A stretch of 64,000 nucleotides of DNA from Verrucomicrobiota bacterium (GTDB lineage Bacteria; Verrucomicrobiota; Verrucomicrobiia; Opitutales; Opitutaceae), in the NCBI GenBank assembly GCA_019510185.1, contig JAEKKV010000015.1, forward strand, positions 143,420-207,419. The letters are read 5' to 3'. A program made the translations under genes and the position numbers. Under the pieces are notes generated by a model, which was not told where the DNA came from, ran no database searches, and saw nothing but the letters and a program-made list of their open reading frames with translations. Shown piece after piece: positions 58,395 to 64,000 of this stretch (position 1 is the first letter of the stretch; the number at the start of each line of letters is the position of its first letter).

Positions 58395-59837
58395 ATGAAA
58401 AAAACCAAAACAACCCGCTCCGCTGTCGTTCTTTTGTCCGTGTTGGCTTCGCTGCCTGCGGCGTCATTCGCGCTCAATCCGGTTGTCCAAACGATGTATA
58501 CCGCCGATCCGGCCCCGGTGGTCCACGACGGCACGCTCTACCTGTTTTCCGGCCACGACGAAGATGCCGGGGAGGCCGGCAACTTCAACCTGAAGGACTG
58601 GGTGCTCTCCTCCACGACGGACATGGTGAACTGGACCCAGCACGGCGTGGTGGCCACGCTTCACGATTTCGAATGGGCTGGGTCGGGGTGGGGCGGCGGA
58701 TTTGAAAATGGCGCCTGGGCATCGCAGTGCATTGAGCGGGATGGGAAATGGTATATGTATTGCCCGCTGCAAGGACGCGGCATCGGCGTGCTGGTGGCCG
58801 ATAATCCCCTCGGGCCTTACACTGATCCTATCAAAAAAGCGCTGATCTCCGGTCACTACGACAGCATCGATCCGACCGTTTATATCGACGACAAGGGCCA
58901 GGCCTATCTCGCTTGGGGCAATCCCAATCTGTGGTCGGTGAAGCTGAACAAGGACATGATTTCCTACGACACCAGCGTCGGGGAGAATGGCATCATTCGC
59001 CATCCGATGACCGTAAAGGCCCTGGGCGAGCGCACCCCTCCGAACAAAGACCGCGGCACGTCCTACGAAGAGGCTCCCTGGCTCTATAAGCACAAAAACC
59101 TCTACTACCTGTTTTTTGCCGGCGGTCCCATCCCTGAGCATCTCGGCTACTCCACCGGCCCCACCCCCGAAGGTCCGTGGACCTACGGTGGCGTCATGAT
59201 GGCCCCGCCAAAAAACTCCTTCACGATCCACCCCGGCGTGGTGGATTACAAGGGCAAGACCTACCTCTTCTACCACAACGGCGTGCTTCCGGGAGGCGAC
59301 GGCTTCAAGCGTTCCGTGTGCGTCGATGAGTTGAAGTTCAACCCGGATGGCTCGGTCCCGCTGGTGCAGCCAACCGATGAAGGTCCGGCGGCGGTCGGCA
59401 CCCTCGATCCCTACAAGCGAGTGGAAGCCGAGACCATCGCCTGGTCTTCCGGTGTCAAAATTGAGCCCAGCAGCGCCGGCGGCCAGGCGGTGCGAAACAT
59501 CCACGACGGGGACTACATCCGGGTAAATAATGTCAATTTCGGCGCGCCCGGCGCGCGCGCCTTCATGGCCAGCCTCTCCAGCACGGCCACGGCGAAGGAG
59601 GCCACGGGGGCGAAGATCGAGCTTCGTTTGGGCAAGCTCGACGGCCAGTTGATCGGCACCCTGCCGGTCTCGGGAACCGGCGGCGAATGGAAGCCGCAGT
59701 TTGCCCGGATTTCCGGAGCCTCCGGCACCCACGATCTCTTCTTCGTGTTTCGCGGCGCGGCCGGCGAAGACCTGTTCAAGTTCGATTACTGGCAATTTTC
59801 CCAGCGCGACCTGCCCGCGAACAAGTTGGCCAACTAG
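58395..59837 (+). CDS. GH43 glycosidase with CBM6 domain, secreted
   Basis: The start at 58395 (MKKTKTTRSAVVLLSVLAS) gives a signal peptide and 480 residues. Catalytic residues are base Asp38 in YTADPAPVVHDGTLYLF, Asp159 in SIDPTVYIDDKGQAYLAWG and acid Glu226 in YEEAPWLYKHKNLYYLFF. From about residue 340 a CBM6 domain follows (KRVEAETIAWSSGVK to FDYWQFS). Relatives include arabinofuranosidases and xylosidases acting on arabinoxylan. It probably releases arabinose or xylose from oligosaccharides. Confidence 0.92.
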   Translation: MKKTKTTRSAVVLLSVLASLPAASFALNPVVQTMYTADPAPVVHDGTLYLFSGHDEDAGEAGNFNLKDWVLSSTTDMVNWTQHGVVATLHDFEWAGSGWGGGFENGAWASQCIERDGKWYMYCPLQGRGIGVLVADNPLGPYTDPIKKALISGHYDSIDPTVYIDDKGQAYLAWGNPNLWSVKLNKDMISYDTSVGENGIIRHPMTVKALGERTPPNKDRGTSYEEAPWLYKHKNLYYLFFAGGPIPEHLGYSTGPTPEGPWTYGGVMMAPPKNSFTIHPGVVDYKGKTYLFYHNGVLPGGDGFKRSVCVDELKFNPDGSVPLVQPTDEGPAAVGTLDPYKRVEAETIAWSSGVKIEPSSAGGQAVRNIHDGDYIRVNNVNFGAPGARAFMASLSSTATAKEATGAKIELRLGKLDGQLIGTLPVSGTGGEWKPQFARISGASGTHDLFFVFRGAAGEDLFKFDYWQFSQRDLPANKLAN

Positions 59838-59890
59838 TATCCCGTAACACCAAAATTTTCGGCCATTTTTACTTTTACGAAGATGATATT

Positions 59891-60004
59891 GGGTCACAGA
59901 GAGCACCGAGTCCCCACCCAGAGTCCACAGAGTGCGGCCCTCCGAACTCCGGGCTCTGTGAACTCGGATCGGAACTCCGGCTCGGCTCTGTGACAAATCC
60001 GGAA
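59891..60004. repeat. CACAGAG/CTCTGTG intergenic repeat, copy D
   Basis: It begins GGGTCACAGAGAGCACC, 53 bp after the GH43 stop, contains GTCCACAGAGTGCGGCCCTCCG and ends GGCTCGGCTCTGTGAC plus AAATCCGG. The 262-bp gap (59838-60099) holds nothing else I can identify. Confidence 0.7.
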
Positions 60005-60099
60005 AGTAACCCGTTACACTTAATCCAAAGCGTACAACGCCAGTTCGCCCCGCAGGTTTGGAGTTATCTCCATGCCGTCTTCAATTGGCTCCTTCCCCC

Positions 60100-61845
60100 A
60101 TGATCTCTTTGCGCATTTTTCTCACGGCGAGCATTTCCTTGCTCAGCGCTCTGGCCGCGGCATCTGCACAAACCGAAGAGCCGGCCCTTGGTCCGGGAGT
60201 TCCTGCTTTCAAGGTGCGCCCCGGCTACAGGGTCACGCTGGCTGCGGAAAACATCGGTGAGGTGAGATTTCTGGAATTCGGCAACAACGGCACACTGTAT
60301 GTCTCCCAGCCGCGTAGTGGCGCAATCATTACCCTGCGGGAACGCGACGGCGTATGGAAAAAAACCGCCGACTTTATCACCGGGAAGCCGACGGCGCACG
60401 GGATGCATTTTTACGACGGCTGGCTTTGGTTCACCCAAAGCGGCGCGGTCTGGAAGGCGCGCGATACCGATGGCGACGGTAAGGCCGACGAGTTGGTGCA
60501 AGTCGCAGCCGATCTGCCCTCCGGCGGCGGACACTGGTGGCGCTCGATTCTAGTGACGCCTTCCGGATTCTACACCTCGATCGGAGATGCGGAGAACGCC
60601 AGCGACCAGATGGGGACCGACCGCCAGAAGATCTGGAAGTTCAACTTCGATGGCACCGGCAAGCGGCTGTTTGCGTCTGGATTGCGCAATACGGAAAAAC
60701 TGCGCTTACGGCCCGGCACTGACGAGGTTTGGGGCTCCGATCACGGTTCTGACATGTTTGGCAGCTCGTTCGGCGAGACCACCGGAAATCAGCCGATTAC
60801 CGACCACATCCCACCGGAGGAGTTTAATCACTACGTGGAAGGTGGCTTTTACGGGCATCCCTTCATTGTCGGGGATCACCTGCCGCGGCCGGAATTTAGG
60901 AATCGGCCCGATCTGCTCGAGCTGGCAGCCAAAACCATCGCACCCGCGTGGGCACTGGATGCGCATTGGGCGGTGAATGGCTGGACATTCATCCAAAGCG
61001 AGGCGCTCGGCCTGCGCGGCGATGCCGTGATGGCCGCTCACGGGTCCTGGAATTCGAAGAAGAAAGTTGGCTATCGCGTCGAACGGATCCTGTTCGATTC
61101 GATCACCGGCCAACCCATGGGCAACCAGATGCTTGTTTCGCTGCTGGATGAAACTGGCCAAGTGCTCGGGCGGCCCTGCGACGTTGTCGAGGCGCCGGAC
61201 GGCTCCCTTCTGTTTTCCGACGACGCCAGGGGGCGCATCTACCGCATCACCGCAGCCACCGATCAAAAGCGGTCAGAGACAGCGCCCGCTCAAGGGGCCG
61301 TTCCCCCCGCGCCGGTTCCCGTGACGTCGCCAGTCCAAATTCCTGTTCCGACGGCGGCGCAGCCGTCGCCGCCGATCGTCCTCGCATCGCCCGTTTTCAA
61401 GGCGCTCGATTATTTTCAGAACCAGTGCGCCCGCTGCCATGGCAATTATGGAAGCGCCTACCAGCCGGGCGCCAAGGTGAATGTGAGCGATGCCACCCTG
61501 CGCCAGAAGGTGCGCTCTATGGCGGAGGGCCCCGGGCAGGCGCCTTTGACCGAAGCCCAACTGGATCTCGTTCTCGCATTCGAGTGCGCGTTACGTGATG
61601 CCCAGCCATTCGCAGCCGTCTCTACCTGGACCAAAGAGGGCTGGCTTATCGGTGAAGCGCTGCCGGGCTCGAAGGTCTGGATCGAAAACGGCGGACGGAC
61701 GTTGGAGGTCCCAATGGCAGGACACTCGTGGCAGGTGCAGTTTCCTCTGAATGCCACCGCCGCAACGGCGCGACTGCACATCCAAAGAGAGGGCAAGGAA
61801 ATCGTAATCCCTCTCAAGGACAAAATGCCGAAGGCGAGCCCGTGA
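60100..61845 (+). CDS. Glucose/sorbosone dehydrogenase-like protein fused to cytochrome c
   Basis: The start at 60100 gives a signal peptide (FLTASISLLSALAAASAQ) and 581 residues. Residues about 30-390 form a propeller like PQQ-dependent glucose/sorbosone dehydrogenases (FLEFGNNGTLYVSQPRSG, VKARDTDGDGKADEL-like loop, VEAPDGSLLFSDDARGRIYRI). A Pro-rich linker leads to a cytochrome c domain with heme-binding Cys443, Cys446 and His447 in CARCHG. A short beta domain ends the protein. It could oxidise released sugars in the periplasm and pass electrons to its own heme. Enzyme activity and substrate are inferred. It sits between GH43 genes. Confidence 0.87.
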   Translation: MISLRIFLTASISLLSALAAASAQTEEPALGPGVPAFKVRPGYRVTLAAENIGEVRFLEFGNNGTLYVSQPRSGAIITLRERDGVWKKTADFITGKPTAHGMHFYDGWLWFTQSGAVWKARDTDGDGKADELVQVAADLPSGGGHWWRSILVTPSGFYTSIGDAENASDQMGTDRQKIWKFNFDGTGKRLFASGLRNTEKLRLRPGTDEVWGSDHGSDMFGSSFGETTGNQPITDHIPPEEFNHYVEGGFYGHPFIVGDHLPRPEFRNRPDLLELAAKTIAPAWALDAHWAVNGWTFIQSEALGLRGDAVMAAHGSWNSKKKVGYRVERILFDSITGQPMGNQMLVSLLDETGQVLGRPCDVVEAPDGSLLFSDDARGRIYRITAATDQKRSETAPAQGAVPPAPVPVTSPVQIPVPTAAQPSPPIVLASPVFKALDYFQNQCARCHGNYGSAYQPGAKVNVSDATLRQKVRSMAEGPGQAPLTEAQLDLVLAFECALRDAQPFAAVSTWTKEGWLIGEALPGSKVWIENGGRTLEVPMAGHSWQVQFPLNATAATARLHIQREGKEIVIPLKDKMPKASP

Positions 61846-61903
61846 ATCGTGAAAAGCCGAAGAGGAGAACCGGTCATCCCCACCTCCTTTTTCGCCTCCC
61901 AAT

Positions 61904-63496
61904 ATGAATACCAATAATATGTTTGTTTCAGTGGTTCTATCCTTGCTGATGCTGGCAGCTACGACTGCTCCGCTTTCCGCCCAAGCCGCGGGAGGCATCG
62001 GCAAAGACGGCGTCACCGCCACGAAGGCGCTTAACGTGAACGTGCCGCCGCTTGGCCATCCGTTGAAACGCGAGAGTTACAACCCGATTCTGAAGCGCGA
62101 TGCCAAGGGCAATCTGCTCTTCACAGCCGATCCCGCCGCGCTGGTGGAGGGCGATACGCTCTACGTTTATGCCGGGCGCGACGAGGCGGCTATCGGTCAC
62201 TGGTTCAGCATGAACGAGTGGGTCTGCTACTCGACCAAGGATATGGTGGATTGGAAATACGAAGGAGTCGTTATGAAGGCCACCGACTTTTCCTGGGGCG
62301 CGCCGGGAACAGCGTGGGCTTGCCAAGTGGTTAAGCGGCATGGGAAGTATTTTTTTTATTCCACGACAGGACGTCCGGGTGGCCACGGTTACAGCGTGGG
62401 TGTGGCGGTGTCGGATCGACCAACCGGGCCATTTGTCGATGCGATCGGCGGTCCGCTGTTTGATAACGCGATTACCACCGGCGGTCCCTTGGACAGCATT
62501 GAGGATATAGACCCGACCGTTTTCGTGGACGACGATGGTCAGGCCTACCTTTATTGGGGGAATAGCACGTTGCACTACGCCTTGCTCAACGAGGATATGA
62601 TTTCGATAAAGGACCTCAACGGAGACGGGAAAATAACCGAAGGCGCGGACATTTTCTCGAAGATCGAAATCAAGGACCGTCCCCCTGGATGTGGATTTGG
62701 GGAAGGCCCCTGGCTATATAAAGCGAAAGGGAAATACTACCTCGTGGACGCCATGAGCATGCCCCAGCAAGTGGCTTACGCGATGTCCGACAGTCCGCGC
62801 GGTCCTTGGCAATATAAGGGTGTTATCCTAAACGAGAATCGTCGCCCCGACGGAAGCCAGGGTGATTTCAATTCCGACACGAGCCATCCGGCGGTCATTG
62901 AGTTCAAGGGACAGTGGTATGTCTTCTACCACAACGCCGCCCAGCCAACGGGCGGTCAGACACGGCGCTCGGTTTGCGTGGAGAAGATGAGCTACAACGC
63001 CGATGGAACCATCGCGCGATCATTCATCACCTCGACCGGACCGCTTGGCGGGGCCGTTCGTATTCAGTCGGGCCGTCAGGCGGATCATTATGTTACCTTC
63101 CATGGTTTCGACGTGAAGTTGGACACCTTGCCGGCGGATGACCGAGCCTTCTGCTGGGACGTCACGCAGGGTTTGGCCGACGAGGCCAAGCTCAACACAG
63201 TCTCTATACAGTTGGTGAGCCATCCAGGCTATTATCTCACCGTGAAGGGCGATGCCGTCGTTTTGGAAAAGAACGACGCCAGCGTGGACTTCCGCCGGCG
63301 TGCGACCTTTAAAATAATTCCGGTGCCGTCGGATAAAAAGCTGACGGCTTTCCAGTCGCTCGCTGATCCGTCCCGTTATCTCCGGTGCTCGGCGGTGACG
63401 GGCAAACTGACGGCCGAGATTATCACTTCGGCCACCAGCAGCGCCGACAAGAGCGATGCCACTTTCAAGTTCATAAGCGACGCTGACGCACACTGA
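61904..63496 (+). CDS. GH43 glycosidase with AbfB arabinose-binding domain, secreted
   Basis: The 530-residue protein has a signal peptide ending near PLSAQAAG. The propeller has base Asp76 in FTADPAALVEGDTLYVYAG, Asp203 in DIDPTVFVDDDGQAYLYWG and acid Glu267 in GFGEGPWLYKAKGKYYLV. Residues about 383-528 match the AbfB (CBM42-type) trefoil: SIQLVSHPGYYLTVKG, VDFRRRATFKIIP and PSRYLRC. AbfB binds arabinofuranose side chains, so an arabinofuranosidase or xylosidase acting on arabinoxylan is likely. It follows the dehydrogenase gene by 58 bp. Confidence 0.92.
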   Translation: MNTNNMFVSVVLSLLMLAATTAPLSAQAAGGIGKDGVTATKALNVNVPPLGHPLKRESYNPILKRDAKGNLLFTADPAALVEGDTLYVYAGRDEAAIGHWFSMNEWVCYSTKDMVDWKYEGVVMKATDFSWGAPGTAWACQVVKRHGKYFFYSTTGRPGGHGYSVGVAVSDRPTGPFVDAIGGPLFDNAITTGGPLDSIEDIDPTVFVDDDGQAYLYWGNSTLHYALLNEDMISIKDLNGDGKITEGADIFSKIEIKDRPPGCGFGEGPWLYKAKGKYYLVDAMSMPQQVAYAMSDSPRGPWQYKGVILNENRRPDGSQGDFNSDTSHPAVIEFKGQWYVFYHNAAQPTGGQTRRSVCVEKMSYNADGTIARSFITSTGPLGGAVRIQSGRQADHYVTFHGFDVKLDTLPADDRAFCWDVTQGLADEAKLNTVSIQLVSHPGYYLTVKGDAVVLEKNDASVDFRRRATFKIIPVPSDKKLTAFQSLADPSRYLRCSAVTGKLTAEIITSATSSADKSDATFKFISDADAH

Positions 63497-63568
63497 ACCC
63501 GCAGACAAAACTTCGACCCAAACCCTGACAGCCTGAGCCGCCCTTCCGCCGTTTCTCCCTCCTTCCTC

Positions 63569-64000
63569 ATGAACCGACCAATCCTTTCCTTCTTGGTGAG
63601 CCTCATCCTCACCTCCGTCGCGTCTCAGTCCCTTCCGGCGGCACCGGCGGAGCCTGCCCATAATCCCCTGATCTGGGCCGACGTCCCGGACATCTCGGTC
63701 CTGCGTGTAGGGAAAACCTATTACATGAGCAGCACGACGATGCACATGAGCCCGGGCCTCCCGATCATGAAGTCCACGGACCTGGTCAACTGGCGCATGG
63801 TCTCCTACGCCTATGAAACCCTCGTCGACAACGAAGCCATGCGCCTCGAAAACGGCAAAACCGCCTACGGTCGCGGCTCCTGGGCCAGCAGCCTGCGTTT
63901 CCACAACGGCGTGTTCTATGTCTCGACGTTCGCCTCCACCAGCGGACGCACCCACATCTACACCACGCGCGATCCGGAGCGCGGCCCGTGGAAAGAGACG
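63569..64000 (+). CDS. GH43 glycosidase, copy 2, cut by window end
   Basis: The first 144 codons are visible. They are nearly identical to the GH43 at 53636, including the signal peptide (SLPAAPAEPAHNPLIWADVPDIS) and the sequence before the ATG (GAGCCGCCCTTCCGCCG). Differences cluster after residue 80, for example SYAYETLVDNEAM against SYAHENLVDNEAM. It probably encodes the same type of enzyme. The remainder lies beyond the window. Confidence 0.88.
   Translation, partial: MNRPILSFLVSLILTSVASQSLPAAPAEPAHNPLIWADVPDISVLRVGKTYYMSSTTMHMSPGLPIMKSTDLVNWRMVSYAYETLVDNEAMRLENGKTAYGRGSWASSLRFHNGVFYVSTFASTSGRTHIYTTRDPERGPWKET

Overview
The window looks like part of a chromosomal hemicellulose (xyloglucan and arabinoxylan) utilisation island from a high-GC member of the Verrucomicrobiota, probably an Opitutaceae relative. 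The taxonomic clues are a Verru_Chthon-type pilin-like protein, two PEP-CTERM surface proteins, many secreted glycoside hydrolases of verrucomicrobial style, ABC import instead of SusC/SusD, and LacI-type regulators. The taxonomy is inferred from gene content only.

Region 1 (1-9840) is a compact operon for import and cytoplasmic breakdown. It encodes an ABC permease fused to its own solute-binding domain, a second permease with a large extracytoplasmic insertion, a GH42 beta-galactosidase, a YicI-type GH31 alpha-xylosidase and a LacI regulator. Neither hydrolase has a signal peptide, so the likely imported substrate is a short xyloglucan oligosaccharide such as galactosylated isoprimeverose. 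No ATPase gene is present. A shared palindrome lies upstream of both the first gene and the regulator gene.

Region 2 (9884-38225) begins with a second LacI regulator on the minus strand and an orphan PDZ fragment. A long plus-strand series follows: GH29, GH39, GH5, two GH2, sialate-type O-acetylesterase, GH51, GH43-CBM6, two tandem GH2, CE1-like esterase, GH95 and GH3. Most have signal peptides. Together they would remove fucose, galactose, arabinose, xylose and acetyl groups and cut the glucan backbone. Several neighbours are translationally coupled by 4-base overlaps.

Region 3 (38226-53635) is unusual. It has a 1776-residue fusion of an alpha/beta-hydrolase with a GH2 beta-galactosidase carrying a LamG insertion. 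Two convergent PEP-CTERM genes have 3' ends that form an inverted repeat around relics of GH3 and GH2 genes. A GH10 xylanase, a Verru_Chthon pilin-like protein, an unknown secreted protein and a GH10 relic follow.

Region 4 (53636-64000) carries GH43, GH74-CBM13 xyloglucanase, GH43-CBM6, a glucose/sorbosone-dehydrogenase-like protein fused to cytochrome c, GH43-AbfB, and a second copy of the first GH43 that runs off the window end.

Two patterns cross the regions. A 14-bp element, CTGAAC-NN-TGTCAG, occurs six times between genes, each time in the same orientation relative to a downstream gene. A ~110-bp CACAGAG/CTCTGTG repeat occurs four times just after stop codons. I saw no tRNA, rRNA, CRISPR array, insertion sequence or SusC/SusD gene.
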